NCBI RefSeq assembly: GCF_000012365.1 | Contig: NC_007650.1 | Span: 62,001 to 126,000, forward strand | Length of the DNA: 64,000 bases | From: Burkholderia thailandensis E264 | GTDB taxonomy: Bacteria > Pseudomonadota > Gammaproteobacteria > Burkholderiales > Burkholderiaceae | Direction: 5' to 3' | Shown: piece by piece, positions 8,122 through 18,100 of the stretch | Numbering within the stretch: position 1 is the first letter of the stretch | Layout of the letters: every line of letters starts with the position of its first letter | Position numbers and translations under genes: made by a program | The notes under the pieces: model-generated | What the model was told of the DNA's origin: nothing | Databases searched by the model: none | What the model saw: the letters and a program-made list of their open reading frames with translations, nothing else

Positions 8122-8733
8122 GCAGGAAAGGGGCGACGTACCGGTTCGGAACGTCGCGCATGCCGGCGTCGCTCGGAGCTGCGCGGATGATGGCCGCGCC
8201 GGAACCGCAATCGACGTTCGTCGACGAGGGCGCGCCAGTCGAGCTTCATCAACCCAAAGACGAAGCCGAGCAAGGCCGGTTGCGTGACGACGAAATATCC
8301 GCCGAGGTAAGCGCTTTCGAGTTCGGCCTCACCCTTGGATGGGCGTGACGCCGAGGGAGCCATCAAGATCGATCGAATGGAAACCAGGGGCGGGCGATTC
8401 GATACCCGAGCCGTGGCAGCCGCTTCAGTCGCGCAAGTATGAGCACGCGCGTGGGTGCTTGCCGGGACCGGCCGAGCACGAGCCGGATCTCGGCCGTGCC
8501 GGACGTGTGGACGGGCGCAGCTTCACTTCCTCGAGACCGGCGGGCAACGCTGGGTATGCGGCCTCGTGAACTTCACTCATGGGCATGGCGACGCTTCGCC
8601 CTGCGCAGGGCGTGACGCTACACGGCCAGTATCACGAGCGTCCGGAACAGCAGCGATCTCAAGCACTTTATCCTGTTAGATCTGACAGGGGAACTCGACG
8701 ATTTGCGGTTTTGTATCGGCGATTTAGCAATTA
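8122..8733. other. Intergenic region without a convincing gene
   Basis: About 610 bases between the CDF exporter and the haemagglutinin promoter. Short open frames on both strands have no start signal, no recognised domain and arginine-rich shadow composition. A minus-strand stretch (8034-8366) encodes one hydrophobic segment but overlaps the exporter gene and is not supported. Confidence 0.5.
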
Positions 8734-8763
8734 TTGACAGTATTGGGCTGCATTCATCAGTAT
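8734..8763 (+). promoter_or_regulatory. Possible sigma70 promoter of the haemagglutinin gene
   Basis: TTGACA at 8734-8739 is followed after 18 bases by CAGTAT at 8758-8763, in a locally AT-rich stretch 36 bases upstream of the fhaB start. Confidence 0.35.
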
Positions 8764-8798
8764 TGTTCACGCGGCAAAAAAATGACTGGCGTAGAACA

Positions 8799-11035
8799 AT
8801 GAATAACAAGACCTACCGTCTGGTGTATTCCAGACTCCGGGGGATGGTGGTGGCCGTCGAAGAAACGGCCGCTGCCGCGGGCAAATCGGCGGGCGGCGAG
8901 ACGCGTGCGGGCAGGCGTTCGCGCACCGTGCGGGCGGCATCGGTCGCGATGGCCGTCTCGGGCATCCTGCCCGTGCCGGCGTTGGCGCAAATCGTGCCGA
9001 CGCCAGGTGCCGGCACGCAGGTCATCCAGACCCAGAACGGCTTGCCTCAAGTCAACGTGGCGCGTCCGTCGAGCGCAGGCGTATCGGTCAACACCTACAA
9101 CCAGTTCGACGTACAAAAGGCCGGCGCGATCCTGAACAACTCGGCCTCGATGGTTCAGACCCAGCAGGGGGCTGGATCAACGGCAACCCGAATTACGGAG
9201 CCGGACAGGCCGCGCGGATCATCGTCAACCAGGTCAACAGCCCGAACCCATCCCAAATACGCGGCACCGTCGAGATAGCCGGCGCCCGCGCGGAACTCGT
9301 CCTGGCCAACCCGTCCGGGATTTTTGTCGACGGCGGCGGCTTTCTCAATACCAGCCGCGCGACCCTGACCACTGGCGTGCCGTTTTACGGCTCCGACGGC
9401 TCGCTCGCCGGATACACCGTCAACCGGGGGCTCGTGACGGTCGCGGGCGCCGGCCTGAATGCGTCGAACATCGATCAGGTCGACCTGATCGCACGTGCGG
9501 TGCAGATGAACGCAGCGGTCTACGCGAAGAACCTGAACGTGATCACAGGCGCGAGCCAGGTCAACCGCGACACGCTCGCCGCGACGCCGATCGCCGGCGA
9601 AGGTCCTGCTCCGGCAGTCGCGATCGACGTCGGCCAACTGGGCGGGATGTATAGCAATCGAATCTTCCTCGCATCGAATGAGAACGGTGTGGGGGTGGCG
9701 AATGCCGGCACGATCGCTGCGCAGGCGGGCGACCTGACACTGCAGGTGAATGGCCGACTCGTCCTCACCGGCAGGACGACTGCGAGCGGCAACCTTGCGT
9801 TGTCGGCCGCGGGCGGAATTCAGAATAGCGGCACGACGTACGCGCAGCAATCGCTGTCGGCCAGCACGAGCGCCGATCTCACGAACAGCGGGACGCTCGC
9901 GGCGCAGCAGAATACGACGGTGAACGCGGGCAGCGTCAATTCGACGGGCACGCTCGGCGCGGGCGTGAACAACGACGGCTCGGTGGCGCGCAGTGGTGAA
10001 CTGAAGCTGACGGCCTCGGGCCAACTGAGCGCAATCGGCCGGAATGTCGCGGGCGGCAACGCGTCGCTGACGGGCGGCAGCGTGAACCTCGCCGGCAGCC
10101 AGACGGCCGCGAACGGCAATCTGTCGCTGAACGCGACGAGCGGCGACATGAACCTGTCGAACGCGACGACAAGCGCCCAAGGGGCCGTGACTGCGAATGC
10201 GACGGGAACGGTGATCAACGATCGCGGCAATCTGTCGAGCGGCGCAGGCACAACGCTTGCCGTCGGCAGCCTCTCGAACCAGGGCGGCAAGGTGTCGTCG
10301 CAGGGGGCGCTGTCGGTGACGGCCGCCGGCCAAATCGCCAATCAGTCCGGCGAATTGGTGTCCCAGAGCACGATGAACATGCATGGCGGCACCCTCGCGA
10401 ACAACCAGGGCACCATTCAAAGCGCGGCGGGCATGACGGTGGCCGGGGTGTCGGTGGACAACACGGCGGGCCGAATCACGTCACTCAATGGCGATGGCCT
10501 GTCGATCACGGCGACTGGCCAACTAACCAATGCAGCCGGCACGACGGCGAACGGCGCGCAAGGCGGCGTCATCGGCGGCAACGGCGCCGTCACCGTGCAG
10601 GGCGGCAACGTCGCCAACCACGGAAGGATCACGTCCAATGCGAACCTGCGCGTCTCGGGCCAGTCGGTCGACAACGGCCGAGGCACGCTGCAGGCCGCGC
10701 AAAACGTCGCGGTGGATGCGGGTGCGCGACTGACGAACGACGGCGGCTCGATTGTCGGCCAGACCGCGGCGCTCAGCGGAACGACGCTCGACAACCGTGC
10801 CGGCACCGTGCAGGCCGGTCAACTGTCGTTGAACGCGACCGACCTCGCGAACCATGCCGGCACGATCACGCAGACCGGCACCGGCGCGATGGCCGTCAAT
10901 GTGTCGAGCACGCTCGACAACTCCGGCGGCGGCACGCTGCAAACCAACAGTACCGACCTGACGCTCGCCCCCGCTTCGCTGATTAACGACGGCGGCACGA
11001 TCACCCATGCCGGTAACGGCACGCTTACGCGGACC
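8799..11035 (+). pseudogene. fhaB: Filamentous haemagglutinin FhaB-like TpsA adhesin, frameshifted and 3'-truncated
   Basis: The N-terminus (MNNKTYRLVYSRLRGMVVAV) is the extended signal peptide region (ESPR) of two-partner secreted adhesins. It is followed by a signal peptide ending ALAQ and the TPS haemagglutination domain. At about 9165-9170 a run of five Gs lacks one base, so the frame jumps. The rest (NPNYGAGQAARIIVNQVNSP, then the ANPSGIFVDGGGF motif, then about 550 residues of beta-helix repeats rich in N, G, T and S) reads in another frame. The reading frame is then cut at about 11035 by a deletion joining it out of frame to the chimera that follows. Intact homologues are several thousand residues long. 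It should be non-functional unless the G-run phase-varies, and even then it lacks its C-terminus. Confidence 0.85.
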
Positions 11036-12012
11036 TGCAGACGATGTACCAATCGCTGATGGCGGCCGGCGCCGATTTGTCGAAGTCGCTCGGATTGGCC
11101 GTAGGCGCGAGCCTGTCGGCGGATCAGGTGTCGAAGCTGACCGGCAACGTGATCATGATGGAAACGCGCGTGGTCGACGGTCAGTCGGTGTTGGTGCCGG
11201 TCGTCTACACGAACACGTACTACCAGCAGATCGCCGGCGTGAACCAGACGTTCGTCGCGAGCGGCAACTCGAAGACCGTCGATTTCAAGCTGAACCGTGT
11301 GCTGTCGCGCAGCCAGAACGACGTGTTCGGCGCGCAGGTCCGGCTGTCGCGCCGCTTCGGCCAGAGCTTCATCGAAGACACCGAAATCCCGCAGCAGCGC
11401 CGCAACAACACGTTCATCGAGTTCGGCCTGACCGATCGCCACTACTTCGGCAATGCGCAGTTCGACGGGACGCTCGCGTACCGCCAAGGCATCGGCGCGT
11501 TCGGCGCGCAGGACGACAGCCTCGCGGCCGGCGGCGGCCCGACCTACCGCTACAAGATGGCGGTGCTCGACGCGAACCTGTCGGTGCCGTTCGCGATCGC
11601 GCGGCAGCCGTTTCGCTACGTGACGACTTTCCACGGTCAGTACACGGGAAACACGCTGTACTACATCGACGATCTGACGATCGGCAGCCGCTACACGGTG
11701 CGCGGATTCGACGGCGAGACGATGCTGGCCGCTTCCCGTGGCTTCTATTGGCGCAACGAGCTGCAGGCGCCGATCGGCCAATCCGGACAGGCGGTATATG
11801 CCGGCATCGACTACGGCCGCGTGTGGGGCCCGCAGCCGGTCGCCCTCGTCGGCACGCAACTGGCGGGCGCTGTGATCGGCGTGAAGGGGGCCGTCGCGAC
11901 CCGATTGGGCGCCTACGGTTACGATCTGTTTGCCGGCATGCCGATCTACAAGCCGTCCGGATTCCCGACGGCGCGAGTCACGGTTGGCTTTCAGGTCACG
12001 GCACAATTCTGA
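11036..12012 (+). pseudogene. Chimera of FhaB C-terminal fragment and FhaC/ShlB-type TpsB barrel
   Basis: An open frame of 322 codons from ATG 11044. Its first roughly 55 residues (YQSLMAAGADLSKSLGL, then MMETRVVDGQSVLVPVVY) match the region near the end of haemagglutinins. From TNTYYQQIAGVNQTF on it is the membrane beta-barrel of an FhaC/ShlB transporter (RVLSRSQNDVFGAQVRLSRR, then YTVRGFDGE, the conserved loop-6 VRG[Y/F] motif, and a C-terminal phenylalanine). The POTRA domains, signal peptide and half the barrel are gone. Two deletions therefore collapsed a normal fhaB-fhaC pair. The joined product has no signal sequence and is not expected to work. Confidence 0.8.
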
Positions 12013-12418
12013 CGATGAGGCGCAATCCGATACTCGGCCCGCTGTCGTCGGAGACGACGCCGGCGAGGATCGAGAAGATCGAGAACTGACGGCCTGTCCG
12101 AGCGCGCTGATCGTCGCGCTGCTGTCCGAGAGCCCGCCCCGCGGCTCTGTTGCCCACGCTGCAGTGGCAGCCCTGTCACGAGCGCGGGATTCAGAACACG
12201 CACGATCGGTCGATTGCCGATGTTCGGATACCGGACGTGCCAGCGCTATTTCGGCAGCGCCGTCGACGGACAAGGGCAACGCGTCTGGCATCCCGCAGCG
12301 CTTCCGCGCCATTTTCGGCCGTGGCGGCTCTTCTTCGCGATGAGCGCGACGGGCCCATGTCGGCGGTCCTTTTGCCGGCAGTGAACCTGACGCGCCCCCC
12401 GGTTCGGCGGCGCGCGCC
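12013..12418. other. Intergenic region, nothing recognised
   Basis: About 405 bases between the FhaB/FhaC chimera and chrA, whose stop faces it. No RNA gene, terminator with a T-run or supported ORF was seen. Confidence 0.5.
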
Positions 12419-13609
12419 TCAGCGATGCAGCAACGGATACGCGATCAAGCCGGCGGCCGCAGCGGCTGCCACGATCACCGGCTCCTGGAGTTTCTTGAAG
12501 CGCCAGAGCAGCACGATCGTCACGAGCGCGACGGCGGCCGTCGGCACGTCGACGATCGAGCGCTTCGCGATGACGAGCACCGAGCCCGTGATCGCGCCGA
12601 CGGCCGCGGCCGTGATGCCGTCGACGAACGCCTTGACGCTCGGGAGATGGCCGTACTTCTTGACGTAGGGCGCGGGAACGATCGTGAACAGATAGCACGG
12701 CAGGAACGTGCCGAGTGCCGCCACGAGCGCGCCTGGAAACCCCGCGACCAGATACCCGACGAAGCCGACCGTTATCACGACCGGTCCCGGCGTGATCATC
12801 GCGACGGCGACCGCGTCGACGAACTGCTTGTCGTTGAGCCAGTGGTGCTCGGTGACGACGCCGCCGTACAGGAACGGCACGATCGCAAGCCCCGAGCCGA
12901 ACACGAACGCGCCGGCTTTCGTGAAGAACAAGCCGATTTGCGCGAGCACGGAAGCGTCGATGCCGCTCATCAAGCCGCTCACGAAGCCGCCCGTCGCCGG
13001 AAGGTTGGCGGCGGCCAGCGCGTTCGCTCCGCTGCCGCCGAGCCATTTCGGCGGCGCGCGCCAGAGCCAGCCGATCAGCCCGGCGACGATGAACAGCCAT
13101 GCGATTTCCGATTCGGTGACGAACGTCACCGCGGCGAGCGTCACGAAGATCGCCCAGAGCAGCTTGTCCTTGCCGACCGTCTTCGTCGTGAGCTTGTAAG
13201 CGCTCATCGCGATGATCCCGACGACCGCCGCGCCGACGCCATAGAACACGGCCTGCATCCACGGCAATCCGCCGAAGTGGGCGTAGGCGAAACCGAGCGC
13301 GACGACCATCAGGAACGACGGCAGCACGAACGCGAGACCGGCGAGCGTCGCGCCGAGGATACGGTAGTGGACATACCCGAGATAGATCGCGAGCTGCGCG
13401 GCCATCGGCCCGGGCGCGAGTTGCGCGAGCGTGAGCCCTTCCTTGTAGTCCGCCTCCGAAATCCAGCCGCGACGCTCGACGAGATCGCGGCGCATGTAGC
13501 CGGCGAGCGCGACCGGGCCGCCGAAGCCGAACGTGCCGAGCCGCAGCATGTATCCGACCAGTTGGCTCATCGAGTAGGTCGGCGCATTTGTCGCAATGGC
13601 GGTGGTCAC
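12419..13609 (-). CDS. chrA: Chromate transporter ChrA
   Basis: Encodes 396 residues. It begins with GTG at 13607-13609, whose last bases overlap the chrB stop (GTGA), so the two are translationally coupled. The protein has two homologous halves of about 180 residues, each with the ChrA pattern: GTFGFGGPVALAGYM and APGPMAAQLAIYLGY in the first, and GAFVFGSGLAIVPFL and ITPGPVVITVGFVGY in the second. It is thus a long-chain ChrA (CHR superfamily) with around ten membrane helices. ChrA expels chromate from the cytoplasm using the proton motive force. It is paired with ChrB immediately upstream. Confidence 0.93.
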   Translation of the reverse strand: MTTAIATNAPTYSMSQLVGYMLRLGTFGFGGPVALAGYMRRDLVERRGWISEADYKEGLTLAQLAPGPMAAQLAIYLGYVHYRILGATLAGLAFVLPSFLMVVALGFAYAHFGGLPWMQAVFYGVGAAVVGIIAMSAYKLTTKTVGKDKLLWAIFVTLAAVTFVTESEIAWLFIVAGLIGWLWRAPPKWLGGSGANALAAANLPATGGFVSGLMSGIDASVLAQIGLFFTKAGAFVFGSGLAIVPFLYGGVVTEHHWLNDKQFVDAVAVAMITPGPVVITVGFVGYLVAGFPGALVAALGTFLPCYLFTIVPAPYVKKYGHLPSVKAFVDGITAAAVGAITGSVLVIAKRSIVDVPTAAVALVTIVLLWRFKKLQEPVIVAAAAAAGLIAYPLLHR

Positions 13610-14583
13610 GATCGTTCCCCGGTTTCGCCCGCTTCGTTCGCCGCGAAGTGCGCGTACAGCGAATCGAGCACGTCGCTCATCTGTTCGAGCAGCCGATCGT
13701 CGTTCTCGGCGCGCCGGCGTGCGCCGGCCAGCACGGCTTCGAAGCCGACCGTCTCGGGGACGCCGGGCCCGCCGACGTCGAGCGCGTGCACGATCGTGCC
13801 CAGGCGCAGCAGCGCCGGGTCCTTGTCGAGCCCGAAGCTGGCGAGCAGCACCTCGAACGTCACGCGCTCGCCGACGTGCGTGAACGCGGCGCCGTCGTAA
13901 TCGAAGCCGAGCGCGCCGTCGGGGCATTCGCTCGGCGACGCGAGCCAGATGAAGCGCGCGCGCGCGTCGATGAAACGGCGAATGAGCCATGCACTGGCGA
14001 CGCGATCGACCCACATGCGCTGGCGCGTGGCCCACGTGCGCCCCTGGTAGTCGTCGATAGCAAGGCGTCGGATCGCGCGTTCGGCGGCGTGGGGCTCGCC
14101 GGGCGACAGCACCGTATCGACGAGAGCGACGAAGTCCTGCCATGCAAGCTCGGCGCGGGTGGCCGCGTCGTCGGGGAAGTAATCGATCGCGCGAATGGCT
14201 TCGAAATCCTTGCGCAGGCGGCGCAGCAGGCGAGCCAGTTCGGTGGCCGATTGGCCGGCCAGCGTTTTGCGCGCCTGCGCGAGGCCGCGAACGAAGCTCG
14301 CGTAATCCTCTTCGCGATCGAACAGCGCGCGGAGTTCCGCTTCCTGCGACGTGTCGAGGCTTGGCGCGCGCAGCAGGTGCGCGGCGCCGCCGCTTTCGGC
14401 GATCGCGTCGGCGAGTTCGCGCAGCATCCCCTCGCGCGCCTCCGTATGGGGAAGCAGGTAGACGCCGTCGCGCAGCACGGCGCAGCCCTTTGCCTTGAGC
14501 GCGCGCCAGAACCGCATGCGGGCCGTCGCGTTTTCCGTCGGAAGGGTCAGAACGAGGAGCGACCAGGTCGATATGTTCTCCAT
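13606..14583 (-). CDS. chrB: Chromate resistance protein ChrB
   Basis: Encodes 325 residues, starting at ATG 14581-14583 where the family N-terminus (WSLLVLTLPTENATARMRFW) begins. The N-terminal part resembles a DNA-binding/regulatory domain. The C-terminal half has the ChrB-C pattern around WATRQRMWVDRVASAWLIRR and FDYDGAAFTHVGERVTFEVL. ChrB proteins sense chromate and regulate chrA transcription. Some may also bind or reduce chromate. The order chrB-chrA with a 4-base overlap is the usual operon. The promoter should lie between 14584 and about 14700. Confidence 0.9.
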   Translation of the reverse strand: MENISTWSLLVLTLPTENATARMRFWRALKAKGCAVLRDGVYLLPHTEAREGMLRELADAIAESGGAAHLLRAPSLDTSQEAELRALFDREEDYASFVRGLAQARKTLAGQSATELARLLRRLRKDFEAIRAIDYFPDDAATRAELAWQDFVALVDTVLSPGEPHAAERAIRRLAIDDYQGRTWATRQRMWVDRVASAWLIRRFIDARARFIWLASPSECPDGALGFDYDGAAFTHVGERVTFEVLLASFGLDKDPALLRLGTIVHALDVGGPGVPETVGFEAVLAGARRRAENDDRLLEQMSDVLDSLYAHFAANEAGETGERS

Positions 14584-15028
14584 GTAGCGAATGCTACTCA
14601 CTGGTTGCAATATCTACAAGTTGGCTTGTTGGGGCGGGCGCGACCTTCGTTTGGCGGCTTGCGGCGAAGGAGCGGGACGGTCGCGATTTGTCGAAGCGAT
14701 GGTCGAGTCGGCGGTAGAAGCGGAGGGAGAGGCGGCGGTCGAATCGGCGTCTCGGACATCGCTTCGGGATTCGGTATGGCGCGCATACGCGCGGGTTCAC
14801 CCACCTTGTGGGCATACGCCCGTTTGCGGAGGCCGGCAACTGCCGGCGATCCGCGCGAGCACTCGACCGACGGGGCAAGCAATGCCATGCAAGGACCCTG
14901 GCTCCCCCATGCAGCCGCCCGGCGGCGCGTCGCTGGTCATGCGTCCGTCGCCGCCCGACCTCGGACCGAGTCGCTCGCGAGCAGCCGCGCGTTTCCATGC
15001 ACCATCGGCCCGAGATAGTCATGGAAAG
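14584..15028. other. Divergent intergenic region between chrB and uvrA
   Basis: About 445 bases that must hold the chrB promoter on the minus strand and lead to the LexA-like box on the plus strand. AT-richer sequence around 14585-14625 is the best place for a chrB promoter. No gene is supported. Confidence 0.4.
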
Positions 15029-15044
15029 CTGTATAAACATCCAG
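15029..15044 (+). promoter_or_regulatory. LexA (SOS) box upstream of uvrA
   Basis: CTGTATAAACATCCAG matches the proteobacterial LexA pattern CTGT-N8-ACAG in all but one position and has the typical AT-rich middle. The following bases TATAGT (15045-15050) could form a -10 element overlapping it. It is 127 bases upstream of the proposed uvrA start. Confidence 0.6.
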
Positions 15045-15170
15045 TATAGTACTCGTCGAAATCGAGCCGCACCGGTGCCCGCATGGCGGCGCGCGCACCG
15101 CGCCGGCGAGCCTCTTGCAGCCTTCCGGCTGCCGCGAACTCTGGCTAACTCATTCAGACGGGCAGGCAAA

Positions 15171-18100
15171 TTGTCATCCAGCAATCTGATCCGCATTCGC
15201 GGAGCGCGTCAGCACAATCTCAAGCATATCGATCTCGATTTGCGCACCGGCGAAATGACGGTCGTCACCGGCCCGTCGGGCTCCGGCAAGTCGAGTCTCG
15301 TGTTCGACACTTTGTACGCGGAGGGGCAGCGGCGCTACGTCGAGACGTTCAGCGCGTATGCGCGGCAGTTTCTCGACCGGATGGACCGGCCGCAAGTGGA
15401 GCGCGTCGACGGCGTGCCGCCCGCGATTGCGATCGACCAGACGAACCCCGTTCGCAGCTCGCGCTCGACTGTCGGCACGATGACCGAGCTCAACGATCAT
15501 CTGAAGCTCCTCTACGCGCGCGCGGCCGAACTGTTCGACCGCCGGACCGCGCGGCTGGTGCGGCACGACACGCCGGAGACGATCTACGCGGATCTCCTTG
15601 CTCGCACGAAGGAGCACGACCCGCGCATCGCGATCACGTTCGCCGTCGAACTGCCGGAAACCGCGACCGACGACGAAGTCGAGCAGTGGCTGTCGGCGAG
15701 CGGCTATACGCGCGTGCAGGCGCGGCGCGAAGTGGCGTCGCCCACCGGGCCGCGCAAGGTGCTCGACGTGGTGGCCGACCGCTTCCGGCTGCATCAGGTC
15801 GACAAGGCGCGCGCGATCGAGGCGATCGAGGCGTCGCTGAAGCGCGGCGGCGGGCGGGTGAATGTCTACGTGCTCGCGCAGGTGCCGGAAAACGCGAACG
15901 ACGCAGCCGCGCAGTCTCAGGTGTGGCGTTATTCCACCGGGCTTCATGACCCGGACAGCGATCTGCGCTACGCGGACCCGCAGGCGGCGCTGTTCTCGTT
16001 CAACTCGGCGTACGGCGCGTGCGAGGCCTGCCGTGGTTTCGGCCGCGTGATCGGCGTCGATCTCGGCCTCGTGATTCCCGACGCGCGCAAGACGCTGCGC
16101 GGCGGCGCGATCAAGCCGATGCAGACGCCCGCCTGGAAGGAATGCCAGGACGATCTGATGCGCTACGCGGCGAAGGCGAACATCCGGCGCGATACGCCGT
16201 GGGCCGAGCTGACGCCCGACGAGCAGGACTGGGTGATCAACGGCTCGCCGGACTGGAACGGCAAGTGGCAGAGCCAGTGGTACGGTGTGAAGCGCTTCTT
16301 CGGCTATCTCGAATCGAAAGCGTACAAGATGCACATCCGCGTGCTGCTGTCGAAATACCGCAGCTACACGCCGTGCGCGGTGTGCGGCGGCGCGCGCCTG
16401 AAGACGGAATCGCTGCTGTGGCGGCTCGGCACGAAGGCGAACGCCGACGCGGTGCTCGCGAGCGCCGATCGCTTCATGCCGCGCGGCGTCGAGTGGACCC
16501 GCGCGCAGCTCGAGGCGCTGCCGGGCCTGACGGTGCACGATCTGATGCTGCTGCCGATCGAGCGCATTCGCCGCTTCTTCGACGACGTCAGCCTGCCGAG
16601 CGCGCTGCTCGACGATGCGCTGAAGCTGCTGCTCGCCGAGGTGCGCACGCGGCTGAAGTATCTGTGCGACGTGGGGTTGGGCTACCTGACGCTCGACCGG
16701 CAGAGCCGCACGCTGTCGGGCGGCGAAGTGCAGCGGATCAACCTGACGACGGCGCTCGGCACGTCGCTCACGAAGACGCTGTTCGTGCTCGACGAGCCGA
16801 GCATCGGGCTGCATCCGCGCGACCTGAACCGGATCGTCGAGGCGATGCAGCGCCTGCGCGACGCGGGCAATACGCTCGTCGTCGTCGAGCACGATCCTTC
16901 GGTGATGCTCGCGGCCGACCGGCTGATCGACATGGGCCCCGGCCCGGGCGAGCGCGGCGGCACGATCGTCTACGACGGCACGCCCGGCGACATTCGCTCG
17001 GCGCACACGCTGACGGGCGAGTATCTCGGCGGCCGCAAGCAGGTCGCGCACGCGTCGCACTGGGTGCGCCGGCCGGTGGACGCGCGCACGCCGCGCATCG
17101 TGCTCGAGGGCGCGAGCGAGCACAACCTGCGCGACGTGACAGTCGAGATTCCGTTGCAGCGTCTCGTCTGCGTGACGGGCGTGTCGGGTTCCGGCAAATC
17201 GACGTTGTTGCAGGACGTGCTCTATCCGGCGATGGCGCGGCACTTCGGCAAGGCCACCGAGTCGCCGGGCGCGCACCGCGGCCTCATGGGCGCGGAGCAG
17301 GTGGGCGATGTCGTGTTCGTCGATCAATCGCCGATCGGCAAGACCACGCGCTCGAACCCGGCGAGCTATGTCGGCGCGTTCGACGAGATCCGCAAGCTGT
17401 TCGCGAAGGCGCCGCTCGCGCTGCAACGCGGCTACGGCGCGGGCACCTTCAGCTTCAACTCGGGCGACGGCCGCTGCCCGACATGCGGCGGCTCCGGCTT
17501 CGAGCACATCGAGATGCAGTTCCTGAGCGACGTCTATCTGCGTTGCCCGGACTGCGACGGCCGGCGCTACCGGGCCGAGATTCTCGACGTGCGGATCGAG
17601 CGCGGCGGCCGCGCGCTCAGCGTCGCCGACGTGCTCGAGCTGACCGTCAGCGAAGCCGCGGCGTGCTTCGCCGCCGACGCCGAGGTGCTGCGCGTGCTGC
17701 AACCGATCGTCGACGTCGGGCTCGAATACGTGAAGCTCGGCCAGCCGGTGCCGACGTTGTCGGGCGGCGAGGCGCAGCGGCTGAAGCTGGCGGGTTTTCT
17801 CGCCGAGTCCGCGAAGGCCGGCAACGGGCGCCGTGTCGTCACGCAAGAGGCGCGCGTCGCGCGCGCGCGTCTGTTCATGTTTGACGAACCGACCACGGGG
17901 CTGCACTTCGACGACATCGCGAAGCTGATGCGGGCGTTCGGCAAGCTGCTCGCGGCAGGCCATTCGCTGATCGTGATCGAGCACAATCTCGACGTGATCC
18001 GCGCGGCCGACTGGCTGATCGATCTTGGCCCGGAAGGCGGCGACGGCGGCGGCCTCGTGCTGTGCGCGGGCACGCCCGACGATGTGAAGGCATGCGCCGG

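Noticed and set aside
8034..8366. A 110-codon minus-strand ORF with one hydrophobic segment
   Set aside because: It overlaps the end of the CDF exporter, its C-terminus is arginine-rich, and there is no start signal or family.
9155..10420. Minus-strand open frame within fhaB
   Set aside because: Product of the repetitive haemagglutinin sequence read backwards; no domain.
12013..12418. Possible further haemagglutinin or FhaC remnants after 12012
   Set aside because: None of the frames shows beta-barrel or TPS motifs; the barrel ends normally with a C-terminal phenylalanine before the stop.
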